DNA of 64,000 bases from Campylorhamphus procurvoides (GCA_013396655.1 WBMV01009266.1:1692107-1756106); one strand, 5' to 3'; shown: positions 1 through 14,172, numbered from the stretch's first letter. The notes: a model not told the origin generated them from the sequence alone. Numbers and translations: made by a program.

Positions 1-602
1 GCATAAGAGTATTGTTCATCCAGATACCCAGCTAAGGATCCATAAGCTTAGAGGGATCAGTCTGTGAGATGAATCCCACTTTAAGGCTTATATTCACTTT
101 CTTAAACTTAGGCCATGTTGGATACTCCAGGGCAACTCAAATGGCATTGATTCCTGCATTTATTAAAGAAAAATTGAGCTCTAGGGGTCTAATTTGTAGA
201 CGGCTGAAGGTGAAATTCAGTGAATCCTATTGTTAACAAATGAGCCCCAGGTGATGTCCCACAGGCCCTAAGTGGGAATTGTACCAATAAAAACACCAAG
301 TGTGGTGGAACTGCTTTTTAGGGGATAGCTGTATGCAGAACACCCCTCTGACAGAAAAGCCAGACCCCCAAGGGCTTGTTCTGACGTGATCTATAGAGCA
401 CCTCTGGCTTTTGGCACTGAGGATCCCTAGGAAATGATCACTTACATTTCTTGTGGATGTGGCCGAAGTATTTATACACTTGGTGGTACTTTGGTCTCTG
501 ATCCTGGTGTAATCATGCCACACACTTTAGCATCCCATACCCCCAGATCACGGATCCTCCTGCTCAAAAAAATAGTAAAATAAAAAGCAGGAACCTTCAC
601 AG
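1..602. other. Intergenic, no recognised feature
   Basis: Mixed-composition, apparently unique DNA. The 96-codon open frame on the minus strand around 233-523 has no recognisable domain and looks like chance. Confidence 0.6.
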
Positions 603-1335
603 AATCTCTGGGCAGTTTGTTGCACTACTTGACTGTCCTCATGGTGAAAATATTTTTCCTGATATCCAGCCTGAGCCTCTCTTGTTGCAGTTCACATCCC
701 TTGCCTCTCACATCTGCCATATGCCCCTGCAAAAAGCCCCACTGAAACTTCTTTATAAGCTCCCCAAAGATGCCAGGGGAGGCTGCAGCTCTCAGCTGTC
801 CCTGCTCCCTCAGCCTCTGCTGGCAGGTGAGAGCTTGAGCCTGCCCAGCCGTGCTGCTGGCCCACCCTGAGCACCCTCCAGTTTGCCCATTACTTTTATG
901 TACTAGAGGAGCCAAAAATTGGATGCAGGATCCAGATGTGGTATAGCAGATGTCTTAGTAGGTGGTTTTGGTGGGTGTGGAGGGTGATAATCACTTCCCT
1001 CACTGTCCTGTCTCTGCTGCTCTTCATGCAGCCTGGGATGTTGGCTGGGTTTGCTACCAGGGCATGCTGCTGGCTCATGGTCACCTCCCACCAGCACACA
1101 CACCCATCCTAGGTCCTTTCCAGCACAGCTTCTCTCCAGCCTGCCCATTCCCAGCCTTTACCCCCACAAGCCCCTCTTCCTGTCTGGGTGCAGGTCTCTG
1201 AATTTGTCCTTCTTGAATTTCACAAATTTCCTGCTGGCTCTCTGCTCCAGCCTGTTGAGGGTGTTCTGAATGGCAGCCCTGCCCTTGGTCATCCCCTGTT
1301 AATTTTGTGTCACCTGCAAACTTCACAGGATGGGA
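603..1335 (-). mobile_element. CR1 LINE fragment
   Basis: Read on the plus strand, this follows the reverse complement of an avian CR1 3' region in the right order: a CTGGGCAGTTTGTTGCACTA-like segment, TTCCTGATATCCAGCCTGAG, CTTGCCTCTC, GGAGCCAAAAATTGGATGCA, GATAATCACTTCCCTCACTG, CAGCCTGGGATGTTGGCTGG, and a GTCACCTGCAAACTTCAC-like end. The distal tail with the short repeats is missing. The open frames on both strands here are remnants of, or antisense to, this degraded element. Confidence 0.85.
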
Positions 1336-4300
1336 TATGAAATGGTGTGAAATCTGGATGTTGCACTTACCTTGGGTTGCACTGCTCCTTCTACAAGTGG
1401 GTGCACCTAAGGCAAGTGGAGGCTGAGGAGACAGACAGCACATTATGGCATTTCACCCACTCCCTTCTCCTCTTACTTTCATGCCAAAATGAGAATAAAA
1501 TAAAAAACAAGGAAACTCCAGAAGGTGCTAATAAAGAAAACGGATTGTTCTCTAGCAGGCACATGTAGCCAGTCACACAGCCCCCTCTGAGCACAGCCTG
1601 GGTACCAGGACTGGGGTTTCTGCCCACCACCCTGCTGGACAGCACACTTTTGGCAGCACTTCACTGGTCCAAACAGCTACCAGTGCTTCTCTGTGTCCAC
1701 AGCAGGGACAAAGCCAAGGCTGTGGCTGCAGCAGTGCCAGGATGGCCAAGACCCTTGGGCTTGCCTGCAGGAGACAGGAATCCACCCACCCACCCATTTC
1801 CTTGTCCATCGGTGTCACTCTGCTGCCTGCAGCCAAGGATATTCTTCCTTTCCAGAGGTGTGAACACAACTCATGGCACAAGGTTTGGGGCCTCCTGCTC
1901 TCCTGTCTTGATCCCAGTTTTTTTTCTTTTTTTTGGGCAGTTCACCCTTCTTCTCTCTCCCCTGCCCTCAGCAAACCTCAGGTTTCCAGGAGTCTTGTGG
2001 GTGGGGTAAAGGGAAGTAAAAACACCACCACTCCATCATGGACTGAGAACATGCTGACTAGAAATGTGTAAAGACCTTGAGCAGTATATGTGCAGGGAGA
2101 CAGAGGAGTCATAAGGGCTCTTTCTTCTCCCCCTCCCACATCCCAGAGTCCTGTCCAAGACCATGGGCAATACAAACCTAGAAGATGAGGTACCATAGGC
2201 CATAGGGCTGCTGCCAAATTTATTGTTTGTTTTCTAACACCATCTACCAATCCAGTGGATCCCACGGTCATCTTCATGGGCCTTACATAGCAAAGTACTA
2301 CCACAGATTCCCATGTGAGATGCTCCGCTTCCCTGTCCCCTTCCAAGGACTTTCTTCATGACTGGGGATGCTTGTTTACCAGGCAGCTCTCATTTATGCC
2401 ATAATATACTTCCCAATACAAAGAAAGCCCTAGCACTGTCCAATCTCAGCCCACGTGCCTCCCCTTTACTGTTCCTGCTACCTGTAAAAGAGTTATGGCT
2501 GCATCCAACTTCTGAGCACCAGCAATGGAGCTGTGGGGTGGGCTGGGCTGTGCAAGCACTGTCACAACTACTGAAATTGTACCCACACTTCTGCCACAGC
2601 CTGACTGTTTATATCTTCAACATCTCAGCAAAATGGCTTGTCACTGGATCAGAATGTAATTTCTTTGCCATAAATCACCTCCCTGTGTCTGGTGCAGGAG
2701 CAGATGCCAGCCATAAATTCCACTCTCGGTGGAGCACAGCTCCTGGATGAGAGGTCGTGTTCCCAGGTGTGAATAAATAAAAAGTGCACAACCCACGGAA
2801 GCAGCTCCAACCAGCTGGATTGTGACTTGTCTTGGAGAGAACACAGGCTTAATAAGAGGGTTCACAGTGCCCCCTTCTCCAGCCTCATTTTCTTCAGCTC
2901 ATTTAACCTCACTGTGTTCTATGAACAGTTGGCCACTTCCCTAATTGCTGACTGCCCTTCTTCTCCTTGGCAAGGTACAGAAAAATGTCCTTCCTGCCAT
3001 CCCAGGCCTGCAGAGTTCAGCCCAGGGGACTGGTGCCAAATTGCCTACTTAGAATAAGAGCTTCAGTGTGGCCAGCCTTGCATTAGGTTGACTGAAGTCC
3101 TTGGCTGTTTGAGCATCCCTGTACTCCTACTGGGAAAGCTGGAGAGGTGTCACCAGGTGTGGGGCAGACCTCAACCTGACCTATTATGCACCTGAAGAAA
3201 GCACTCCTTCCCTGTTGAAGGAGAGTGAGGAAGGGATCCTGGTGCAGAACTGCCTCCACCTCAGCAGCTTTCACCTGCTGAAGGCTTTTTGGGCACCTAA
3301 ATGGCTGCAGGGCTTCTGTTCCTGGTGCACTCACCACTGCTCTTGTTTTATCTTTGGGTGCCCAGCCATGCCCAGTGAACTGCCTGTGCACTGCTCCTCT
3401 TTCAGACTGACAGGCATCAAAGGGTACCTTCTGAGCAGAGCACTTCAGGACCCCATGAGGAACTGTGTTTTGCCTTCCCAAATTAATATGCAAAAGTAAG
3501 CAGGATGAATCAGCCACAGGGCACTGCAGTATTCCTGTATCCCTTTTACCAGCAGCTTGGATTTTATGCTTGCAGCATTGCTCTTTCCCTGTTCCTCGCC
3601 TCTCAACTGCTCCTCTCTCATCCACTTCCCACTCCTTTTCTTCCTAGGAGTAATTCTTGGTCTCTGCTCTGTATTCAACAAGTGTTTGAAATGAATGAAG
3701 GAGGTGATTAATTATTTAGGAACGTACAAGGGAATCTAACTAGGTGCAGTGGGAAGGAATTAAGCAAGTGAGACATAAAGGCTGAAGATCAGGAAAATAT
3801 TTCCTTAAAGTGAAATGTAATAGAGGGCAAGCCTGCCTCTGGGGCAGCATGGGAAGTTTCTCTTCCCATGGGACTTCAGATTGCAAAGAGCAGAAAACGG
3901 TCTTTAAGAGGAATCCTTCTGGGACAAGGTTAGGCAGCCCAAAAAGACTGCATTTGTCTCTCCCTCCCAGGCACGATGGTGGGACACAGTGTGAGAGAAA
4001 GCACTGAAGGAGAACACAAAGAGATTTATTCATGCTGCAAACTTAAAATGCAGTGGGCAACTTCCCTTCAGCGAAAACAATTCCTTTTATGACCTGTTTG
4101 AAGAGATTTTTTTATGTCTCCTTATTACTCAAGTAATTAATTCTCAACAACAAATGTGAGAGGACACTGCATTAGCACAGCAGGTAAATTTGGGACAGAA
4201 AAGAAGGAGCACTAGCCCTTAAAATGAGATTTATTTGTGAAGACTACATCGAAGTCTCTAATGGCACTCTGAGCAAAATCAAGGTTTTCTGCTTTCATTT

Positions 4301-4656
4301 GCTGTGCTGTCTCCTTTCATTACAGAGTGTCCTAGCACAAACTGATCTGCCACGCTCCTGAATCCTTTTATCTCTCATTAACTCTACTTTTTTTTTTCTC
4401 ATTGATCACTTCCTTCTCATGCAAAGACTTGATATGTTTAACCTTCATAATCTTCCTACTTTGCAGATGTGGGTTTGTAATTACAGGCTGTTTGAGAGTT
4501 CTGCCAGCAATAAATCAAGTTGCATTAATTGAACAAAAGCTTGTTCAAAAACTTCACTGAAGCGGTCATTTTTACCCTTTTTTTTTTTTTTTGAAAATTT
4601 TATAGCTCAGGAATAGCATGCAAACTTGTTGCGTGTGGGAAGTCTCAGCATTATTT
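1336..4656. other. Intergenic, apparently unique DNA
   Basis: No exon, RNA gene or recognised repeat apart from poly(T) runs near 1919-1935, 4388-4397 and 4578-4592. The longest open frame (180 codons, minus, 3083-3625) has no known domain. Part of this segment (around 3270-3310) faintly resembles an old amniote repeat, but I cannot support that. Confidence 0.5.
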
Positions 4657-4912
4657 TCATAGAATCACAGAATCATTAAGATGGGAGAAGACCTCTGAGA
4701 TCATCCAGTCCATGTATTCGATGGAATACCACCATGCCCACTAATCCATATTGGGAAGGGCCACAACTACTCAGTTTGGAACACTTCCAGGGATGGTGTC
4801 TCCCCTCCTTCCCTAAGAAGCCCATTCCAATGTTTAACACACTCTTCCAGTGAAGAAATCTTTCCCAATATCCATCCTGGGCCCACTGTGGCTGCAGGTG
4901 AAGGGGTTACCT
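4657..4912 (-). mobile_element. CR1 LINE 3' end
   Basis: It begins with TCATAGAATCACAGAATCAT, the reverse complement of the short repeats that end CR1 elements. It continues through GAAGACCTCTGAGATCATCC, ACACTTCCAGGGATGGTGTC, CCCATTCCAATG and AAATCTTTCCCAATATCC, all in CR1 order. This is a typical 5'-truncated copy of about 250 bp. Confidence 0.9.
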
Positions 4913-7900
4913 TCAGGCAGACTAGGCTGCATGTTGTGGGCAACCCAAGGCAATTGTGAGTGCCCAAATGTTGGCTTGGGTGAAGCCCATCATCAGAGGG
5001 CAGTTTTGTCACATGCATTTTAGTATTCCAAACATCCATTCTAGCCTGCCTGAGGGCTTAATTAGAAAGGCAGAGCACAAGTTCACCTCATTTGGCAAAG
5101 TCAACAGCCTGATCCAGCTGTGTGGGTCTCATGGGACCTGTGGATGGTGGTTTCTACACACATGGGTCTCATGAGTTCACAGTGACCAAGCCTGTGCTGA
5201 CATTGGAACAACCATCAGACATTTGGCCAAGCAGAGGCAAGTGTATGGCAACACCTGGTGGTGGGGACTCGCAGATGTTGAAGCTTTTTGGATGCCTGGT
5301 GGTTGTGTCAGCTGATGGGAGTTACCTGCTAGCACTGAATCCCCAATTTATACTGTGTGCAGAACAGCACTGGCTCATAGTTAATACTTTGTGACTTGCT
5401 GGTAACACCAAAAGTGTTTATCTTTGTTGTCCCTCAATTATCACATTGAATTTTCTTCTCTTTTGTCTAACTTACTGCTGTTGAGGTAAGGACTGCCCAG
5501 TATGCCAAGCCCACATCGTGTCTGCAAAACTCCAGTGCTCCAAAGAGCTGAGAGGGGTTTCAGATTCCCACAACCATAGGCTGAGGAAGCAAGGAAAACA
5601 ATTTTACGTCAATTTTACACTACAGGATCCTGATGCTTCAGAGCTGTTCACAGCAAAAGCCCCAAGGAGAGTGGGGAATTCAGAAGTAACACAAGGGGAA
5701 GAGTTCTTATCAGTTTTCCTTCGTCTCAGAGGATAATGGCCGTGCATCAATGCCAAATAATATTGTGCATGTTCTTTATTTTGGCACAATACCTCCTGCC
5801 TTGCTCTTTATCTGATCTGGATAAATCAGTTGTCTCATCTTCCAGATCCTCAGCTGGAATTTCTCAGCATACCAGCAAGCCAAACAAAGCTTATGCGTGT
5901 CCCAGTGGTTTCAGAATCTTCCCTCTCTTTTAATTAGTTCTTGTCGTAGTTAATGGCCACCAAGCCTTCTCTCTATTTTTCCCCTGTGGGTTACGAAAGT
6001 CCCATTTGGAAATGATTTTGGGAGACACCACATAGAAGCAGAGGGCTTTGCCACTCTGACCCTCAACGTTTTATTTATCCTCTTTGCTGAGTCTTCACTT
6101 TTAGGCTAAATGTTACAGCGAAGTGACAGTGGAGGATAACCAAGTCGAAGCTCTGGCATTTTTTGAGGAACAGTTTGAGACTGTCCGGACACATCACCAG
6201 GTTAACTTTACCAGCTGTTGGGTTTGGGTCTGCCATCTCTAATAAGCTCCTCTTTGGTCACTGCACTGTGCAGCACAAGCTGTTGGACACAGAGGGGCTT
6301 GTGGCCAAGCTGGCTTTGAACAAACAGATGTAATCTTCAGCAGCTCCTCATATGCCCCAGTGTCCCACAGATGTCTCAATGACATTTCCCTTCACAAAAT
6401 ATCGAGAAATAATAGCAGGAAAAACTGTGCATCCCTGAAAAGGTTTCTTGTTGGTGGCTGGTAAGTAAATTTCAGGAGAAATTATTTTGTGCCTTGGATT
6501 AAAGAGAAGCATTGGCAGGACCTGGGAAAGCAGAGATTTTTGTCCGTGTAACATTTCAGTGAGCAAAGTTGTGCCAGGAGAAAAAAGAAAGAGGTAGTTA
6601 GCAGTAAAAAGCAGCAGCTTTCAATTCTATTTAAAAAATAGAAAAAGGAGATTCTGTGAAAATATTCAAATGTCTTCTCAGAGTGAAAAACCTGAAGTGA
6701 GTCTTTCACACACATTTTTTTTTCACATTTCTAAATAAGCATATGATTTTTTTAATGTTTTTCTCCATAGGGTGTTGGTGTTGTTAAGTGATGCTGGTTC
6801 CTGAGCCTCTATTTTTAAGACCCAGCCATGATTGCTTTGCAGTAAAGATGTGCCAAGGCTTGCATTTGACTCTGTAGTGCTCAAAGACTTCAAGTTCTCA
6901 TTATCACTATGGCAACTATTAATCATTCATTTGTTGTAACATGATAAATACATGCCCTCCACTAGAAAGCATGTTACAAATCACTGGAGTACCCTCAGAG
7001 CTGCTCTGGGTAGCACTAAGTCACCCAAAGGAAGGCACAAGTACAGCAGCGACTATGTCAAATGTTGAATCATAGCATGAGATTTAGGTCATCAGAAGAA
7101 CAAAGTACCCAGTTTTGTGGATTCTGTGTGATTTCCCAAAATAGTAAATACTCGTGGTGTAAAACATTTACTCTAAAACGTAGACACTTCCAAGTGTGAT
7201 AGTCACACATGTCTCTGCTGTGCATGCTGACCCACCACATCACCTCCAAGGAGCTGGATCCATCACACAGGGATAGAATTTCAGGTCTTGAAGAAAATAC
7301 AGGCACATCTGCCAGGACCTCTGTTCTCCAAAGTGAGCCAATAAGATTTTTCTTGGGCACAGAGCTACACTGACATGGCTACACCATGTAATCTTGGAGC
7401 TACCATAAAGATGTCTGCGTTGTTCTATACAGTATAAATGCACCTGCTGTAGTTACAAGGCATCCTCATCTCCCTCCTTTTCTAGCCCCAGCTGGCTCTT
7501 TCCAGCCACCAGTACCAACTCCAAGAAAAGCTTGAGGACAACATCTGCAAAGATATTTTTGCAGCCACATTAGCACCAAGCAAACCTCAACAGTAGCTCT
7601 CTTGGCCAGAGCAAAGCCCCTCCTTTCCCTTCGCCTCCCCAGCAGCAGTAGAGACAGGCTGCCCTAAACCCAAACTGCCTGAGGGCAGCATCCTGCAGAG
7701 CAGGTAGGTCAGTGTAAACACTGGTCAGCAGCTCGGTTTAGGTTCACTATGGGATGCCTTATAGCCCTCAAACATTAACAGGGCGAGGTGAGGAACGCCC
7801 CCCCCATCCCTATTTCACAAGCTGTTCTTATTCTCTCTTTACAGTGTGGTGCTGAGTGTGAGTTCAGAGACCCAGACCAAGGGATGAAAGTGAAAACCTC

Positions 7901-8339
7901 GTAGGAATGTGTTGGAGAACTGGTCTGGTCCCATTTCCAGACCCTACACTGAGTTACCATGGCATCTGTGCCCAAAAGCCAAGTGACTTTTGCCCCTGCA
8001 GCCAACTAATGTGCTCACAGCAGTCGTAACCATAACAGACCAAGAAGTGTCACAGCAGCTGGAGACTCCCAGCATCCTGACAGGACACAATAAAGAGTAA
8101 AAGCCTCCACCCAGCATCACTTAGTCTCTGGACTCTTTTGAGACAAATAGGGTTTTTTTTTCCTGGATCAATATGAATTTTATCCAGTGAGAACAGACCT
8201 AAGGCCAACATTTATAGAGGTCACTGGCACTGACAGCTGGCACCAGCTTCAAAAGGCTCTGCAGTATCAATATTGATGGTATCTCAGAGCATCTCTGCTC
8301 CATAAGCAGGTCAAGGGAATTGATTACGCACTTCTATGT
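4913..8339. other. Intergenic, apparently unique DNA
   Basis: AT-rich single-copy-looking sequence. No exon, RNA gene or recognised mobile element. GGGTCTCATG occurs twice around 5126-5172, a minor local repeat. Confidence 0.5.
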
Positions 8340-8900
8340 GGGACTTGTGAGATCACATGGAGGGTCCTGGAGCCAGTTTGGGGCCACCAAGGGATTTGTC
8401 AGCCAACAGGAGTGAGTCCAGTTTGGTTACAGACCAAAATGCTGAGGGAGCCAGAGCACATGATGTATGTTGTTATACTGAGACAGTCAATTTGTTCATC
8501 CTGGAGAGGAGACAGCTTCAGGGGAAGAGGAGGAGGGGGGGATCTTATGGCTGTCTTCAATAACCTAAAGAACATGGAGCCAGAGGTTTTCTCAGGAACA
8601 CACAACAAAAGGACAGTAAGTTCCGTGGACAGGACAAGCATGAGAATTTGCAGAAAGGGCAATTTCAATCAGACAAAAGGAAGGAAAAGTTTACCATGGC
8701 AGGAATAAAACACATTGGAATAGAGATCATGAGAGGAGGTGAGATCCCCATCCTTGGAGACATTCAAAATTCAACTAGGCATGGCCCTGGAACAACCTGA
8801 TCTAACAGGGAAGTTGGCCCAGCCTTGAGCAGCGGGTTGAACTAGGACCTCACAAGGTCCTTTGCAGTCAGAATTGCACTGTGGTGCTGTGATCTTTAAT
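8340..8900 (+). mobile_element. CR1 LINE 3' fragment, diverged
   Basis: It follows CR1 3' consensus on the plus strand: TGTGAGATCACATGGAGGGT, CCAGTTTGGGGCCACCAAGG, GAGTCCAG, CATCCTGGAGAGGAGACAGC, GATCTTATGGCTGTCTTCAA, CCTTGGAGACATTCAAAATT, CAACCTGATCTAACAGGGAA and GGTTGAACTAGGACC. It decays before the terminal short repeats. It is much diverged, so an old insertion. Confidence 0.85.
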
Positions 8901-11021
8901 TTAGGTGATTCCTACCTTGCTAATCCCCAGCAGCACGTCACTGCAGAATACATGCTCCTTAATCCACCACTCTTTGATCTTTAGGACTGGAGTCAGGGAG
9001 GGGATCACCAGATGAATCCAGCTCTGGAGAGATCTTGTCTCCAGAGATTTATGACAGCTCACTACATTCCTCTCTCAGCCTACATGGCATTTTATTTTCT
9101 TTTATCCTGCCACCCCTCCCAAATCCCTGTGCCCAGTGTAGGAATTCTCCTCTGTGTTGTACAGAATCTGAAATAAAGAATTCAAAGGTGTCTTAGTGCC
9201 ACCAGGAAGGGCTTTAGAATTAGCTTGTTGAGGTACATCTTATATTCAGATTAATCAGGGAAATAATCACACACAATGTTCATAAATAGATGGATCCTGT
9301 GTTCCTAACAGAGGCTAAACTTGCCAAAAAAAAAGTAGATCAAAGGATGGTTTGCATCTGAGAACAGCAGGCTTAGCGGGTGGAGAAGGAAAATCTTCTC
9401 ATGGCATTTCTATTCAGCTCCAGCCTCGGCATAAGGTGATCACATAATGTATTTAGAAATGAAAAACTCCCGTTCTTCTGAAGGGAACTTTATCACAAGG
9501 ATTATCCACAAAGGCTACACAGGAAGATGCCACAGCAAGGAATAATGTGGCAGACTGGATAGCAGTAAAGGGGCTCCGCAGTGCCCGGCACAGCCGAGAT
9601 CCTGGGATAAGGGCCCCTTTGTTCCATAAATGTTTTGCCACAACGCTCACTGCTGAACTACCAGAGCACTTTCAAGTCATGCACTAGGCAATATGACTAA
9701 CATCTGTCATGTCTTTGCTTTCATCTTGTCCCCAGGGGCAGGGGCTTGTGCAGTCGTGGGGAGGGGAAGTTAATGACATCCCATCCCATACACGCATTTG
9801 TACGCACACATGTGCACCCACGCGCACACACACGTACGTGCTGAGGAAATCATCCCTTATTTTGCTTTTTGTCACTAAGGGGCAGAGTTAGAAGATGCAC
9901 TTTCCACGACAGTAGTGGTGGAGATTCGCCACACATTTAAAAGCAGAGATGCAATTCTTTGAAGTTCTGAAATCCAAAGGTAGCACATTCAAAATTGCAT
10001 CCTACAAGAAAAAGACAAACATCACCTTAAAAAACATAATCATCCCTCCTCCATAAGTTCCAGCTCAGAATACCCTTCTCTCTTCTCAAAACAAAAAAAC
10101 AAACAATTTTTGGCTGCAAAAAGCAAAGTAAGACGTGGCAAGGCAAGAGATGTAATGGTGTTCTGTTCCAAAGCAAACACTCAATTCTTTTATTACAGTG
10201 AAAAACAATAATAGGATACAGAGTGTACATGATGTAAACACCTTTAATGCAATTCTAATTTTATTGTTGCTTCAAGATCACAGATTGTTATGGCAACTAA
10301 AGGGGGAAGGGGGGGAACCTGATCGCAGCATTAATTTGATATCAGATTCATTTGTTCCACATTTGTGCTTCAATGCATGCATAATAAACAATCCCAGTAA
10401 AAGAAAAATAATAATATTGTAGCTATAATAATGGCATAATGTAGTATCCACTTAACCCTCAAGTCTGGTTAAAAAACAAAAAAACATTAAAAAATCCCTT
10501 ATGAGTCTATTACAGTTCCAGCTGCAAACCAAGGCACATTATAATCAATAACACTTGCGGAGCAGGAAGGCAAATTTTCAGACATACAGCCTATTAAAGC
10601 CCTGAAAACTGCCAAACTGACAATTACAGCAGTGGCCCAATGTCCCAGCTATAGACTCTGGGCAGGAGACTCAGAGGTGGCAGCAGATCCCACCCCACTC
10701 CCTCAGCTGGGATGTGGGCATGGCAGCACAAACCTGGGCATGGGTTCTGCAATGCTGATGTGCCTCCTCCCAGGGAAGGACTAGGTGGCTTCTGGATGCA
10801 GTTCTGCAGGGATGGGGAGGAAGCATCTCTTGTGCTTTGTGAACCTGAGCCATAGTGGTTGAGCTGGGATTTGGTTTCTAAGCTCAAACTGAGTGTGAGA
10901 AAACTCACTGCAGATGGGCAGGTCCCCAGCATGGTTAGAGCACCTACCAGGGATGTCATGGACCAACTCAAACCCCTGCACCGACCAGTAAGGCGAGGAA
11001 CCTGAGCACGTGGTTGCTCCA
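8901..11021. other. Intergenic, mostly unique, with a CA-rich tract
   Basis: No gene recognised. Contains the CA-rich tract at 9791-9840 and purine runs, notably two G runs near 10302-10316. The 196-codon minus-strand frame at 10624-11214 partly runs antisense through a CR1 tail and looks spurious. Confidence 0.5.
9791..9840. repeat. Degenerate CA/CG-rich tract
   Basis: Alternating purine-pyrimidine tract of CA, CG and TG dinucleotides, an imperfect microsatellite. It can be expected to vary in length between individuals. Confidence 0.8.
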
Positions 11022-11139
11022 CCAGGGCTTTGAGTGACCTGCTCCAGTGGAAGGTGTCCCTGCCCATGGCAGGTGGTTGGAACTGGGTGACCTTTGAAGT
11101 CCCTTCCAACCTAAACCATGCTACGATTCTATGATCCTT
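11022..11139 (+). mobile_element. CR1 LINE 3' tail
   Basis: It has GAGTGACCTGCTCCAGTGGA, AGGTGTCCCTGCCCATGGCA, GGTTGGAACTGGGTGACCTT and GTCCCTTCCAACCTAAACCA, then ends in a CGATTCTATGATCC-like terminal repeat. This is the plus-strand CR1 3' end, moderately diverged. Confidence 0.9.
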
Positions 11140-13304
11140 CCTGGGAATAAAAACTAACTGCAAAACCCAAAGATTTTCCACTTCCCAGAATACCCATTCT
11201 GCCCAGAAGATCAATAAGTGTAAAGTGGAAAAAGATTGAAGCTACTTAAATGAGGATTCTTAAGGGAACCATATCCATCTCTGATAAAGGGGAAAAAAAT
11301 AGGTTGCATCAGAGAAATGGAAGTTACAAGCTATTGCCCTCCAAGGAATGCAATGTCTGCAGCTTACCCAAACATAATTCTGGAGGCTTTGGGGCATGAA
11401 GTGTGGTTTCACTTTGAAAAGGACCCATTACTAATAGTGTCATGGGTTTCTGGGATTACTGTGTCTCAGAGGTTTATTGTATGTTCATTTGCTCTGTTTA
11501 CTAGCAAAACGTTTCTCCTCCAGATTCGCATCTTCCAGGGCTGTAAAGGCAGCTTAGGATCTGAAAGTCAAGATGAGCTCTTCCAGGCTCATCCATCAAG
11601 AGTAATAAAGTGTCTCCTGGAGGTTACACATGGGTAAGCAAGAACACCTGCTGACAGCAGTGGGATTACACCGTGTGTCCTACAATTAGAAATTAATGAT
11701 CAATTCTTTCAGATAATGCAGAAGATGGAAAAGGCTCCAGCTCCTGAGTTGTGCTCGTACACCAGGGCTGAGGGCAGTAAAAACAGCATGTTCTTGCCCT
11801 GCCAGAAAACACAACTCCCAAGACACACAAAGCATCCAGGCTTGCAGAGGGGGGAGCGTGCCTTTTCTATGTCCCCTGTTTTCAAAGGAGACATAGATTT
11901 TACTTATACTTCTTCCCTTGGAGAGGTGAAAGTAGTAAGGCAGGATGTGGCCTGAGGGTCAGAAATATGAACACTCTGTTAATGCAGAGTGAATTAAAAC
12001 ATGAAAAATGGCTTCACACAATTGGCTAATAAATGGCAAAATGAGAAATTAGTTTGTTCTGTTCCCAGACAGGAGCCTCATTCAAATGTGAGCCTGCAGT
12101 GCAGCTTTCAGAAGCATCACCCTGTGCCTGGGAGCCAGGTAAAACCGTGTTTTAGTCCAGCTGTTCAAAATCTGTCTGTATTATTCTTTCAATGACAAAA
12201 AAGCAACAGGTCTCTTTACAAAGGACTCCCAGAGTCAGCAGTATTTGCATTTACAAATCATAAATGACCAAACCCAGTTCAGCAGAAGCAGTGTCACTGG
12301 CCTCTAGTTCAGTGTGATTTAGTTATTCCCAGCACCAATGCTTCATCTTTTTTTACGTTTATTTCTGTCTATCCATATAAGACAAAGGAAACCAATGTCC
12401 TAAACTAACCACCTGTTGTGTTTGCCCTCGTTGGCACTTGGTGCACAAGATGCAGTAGAAAATTCTTAAGTAGCCAGAGCCCCAGACAGATCATTTTATC
12501 TCCTGTCCTGACCTGTCACCAGTCACAGGGACAAAGAATTTCAATAGTTTGGGTGACCAGGGCAGACTGACCTGCAACCTTTGAAAAAGCTTTAGCCTTT
12601 ACAGGGCAGCTCCACCAAGCTGATGGCACAAAACCTGTGCTCAGGCTCCCACCCACCACAAACATGATCTCTCAAGTTCTTCTGACCTGCCAGTGTCATC
12701 TTTAATAACTGACATCTCATGTGGAGTTGTAGGAATTCATTTGCATGGTTGAACCAGCTGTGATGGGAAGTTGAAACCTGACAAACTCTCAAGCAGGAAA
12801 CAGGGTGGAAACAATAGGATTCCTACAGAGGAGACCAAATTAGATAAGACAATGATCCTTTTGAGGATTGCAGGCCAGGAGTTGCCTTTATTTTTCATAA
12901 ATAAACATGAAATCAGTGTTTTGCTTATCCAGGTACTTGGATATTTTATTTTTTTTCCACACAGACCATCATCCAAAGCTATCAAGGACAGGTTATTTGT
13001 GGAGAAATTGAAATATTTGTCCTTCATAGTTCATTTCTCATTTGACATTCTTTATTCCTGATTGTTCTGCTTTAAAAGATAGAAGCATCCAGCCATGGAG
13101 AAGCAATAATCCCCAGCCACAGAGGAAGCTGATGACACAGCACAAATGGTGCACTTCGTGCTTGGTGCCTGGCACTCAGCAACACCACAGGAGCTGTAGC
13201 CAAGGGGGGTGGGGGGGGGTGCATAAACCCGTTTAGCAGATATTTCAGAATAATAAGCATCTTTAAAGGAGGTTCAGCCCATAAGAAGTGGGCACGCAAT
13301 TTAG

Positions 13305-13324
13305 AACAAACAAACAAACAAACA
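13305..13324. repeat. (CAAA)n microsatellite
   Basis: About five tandem AAAC/CAAA units. Confidence 0.9.
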
Positions 13325-14172
13325 CAAGCAGACAGAAACACTTAAAAACTCAAACATTGCCCAACTTCTCCCATTGGGGTTTTGCAAATACTGGCACTGG
13401 GTCATGAATTTTGGCCCCAGGGTCTTGAAAGGAGGCATGGAGCCTCTGGATATCATCCTGAGTTTTCTTCTGGAAAAAGACCCCTCAGCTCAGGAGTTCC
13501 AGTGCTGCCCACAGCCTCCTGACTTCTTAGGGACAATCCAAAAATTACTCCTGCAATAAAAAAGTCAATGTCCTGGTCAAGTAGATAAGTAACAGGCACG
13601 ACATGTCCCTCTCCCAGGGGCATTGCAGCACAAAGGATCCCTTTATGTGTTATAAATGGTATAGTTTCTATACTCCTCTTTCCCATTCTCCTACTGCTGA
13701 TCTTTTTTCCTTTCCTTCTGTTGCTTCCCAGAACTACAAAGCAAATCCTGAAGGAGAAGTAATCCCAGGTAAGGATTCTTAGGCAATTTAGGCAAGCTCA
13801 GATTTCTCCCCCTCCACTCCTGCCTCTGACCTTCCTCCCCCCAGCTCTTCTTTTCAATATGGAAGTGAAACTTCTAAAAAGCCTTTTCCAGCTAGAAAAG
13901 AGAGCAAATCAGGAGGGATTTTCCAACTCCCCTCACCACGGTGTTGTGCAGTATTGCTGCCTAGAGCTGAAATTGTGAATTCAGATGTGAGTCTGGATTT
14001 GGGTTTGGTCATTTTTGAACAGAATGCCACGTCTGATGTCTTCTTGATGGTACACCTTGGCTGACATTGGCTTAAGATAAGAGAGAGCAATCAAGTAAAT
14101 ACAGTCAGCTGTAGAAGCTGAATCTGCCCTTCTTTTCCACCCATAAGATCCTGGTTACAAGCAGGATAAAAT

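Noticed and set aside
3083..3625. 180-codon minus-strand open frame
   Set aside because: No recognisable domain, no splice or promoter support, and open frames overlap on the other strand; looks like chance or an old unrecognised repeat.
10624..11214. 196-codon minus-strand open frame
   Set aside because: It runs antisense through the CR1 tail at 11022-11139 and has no protein-family features.
13202..13221. G-run cluster as a G-quadruplex
   Set aside because: Only two long G runs are separated by a single T; four well-spaced tracts are not clearly present.
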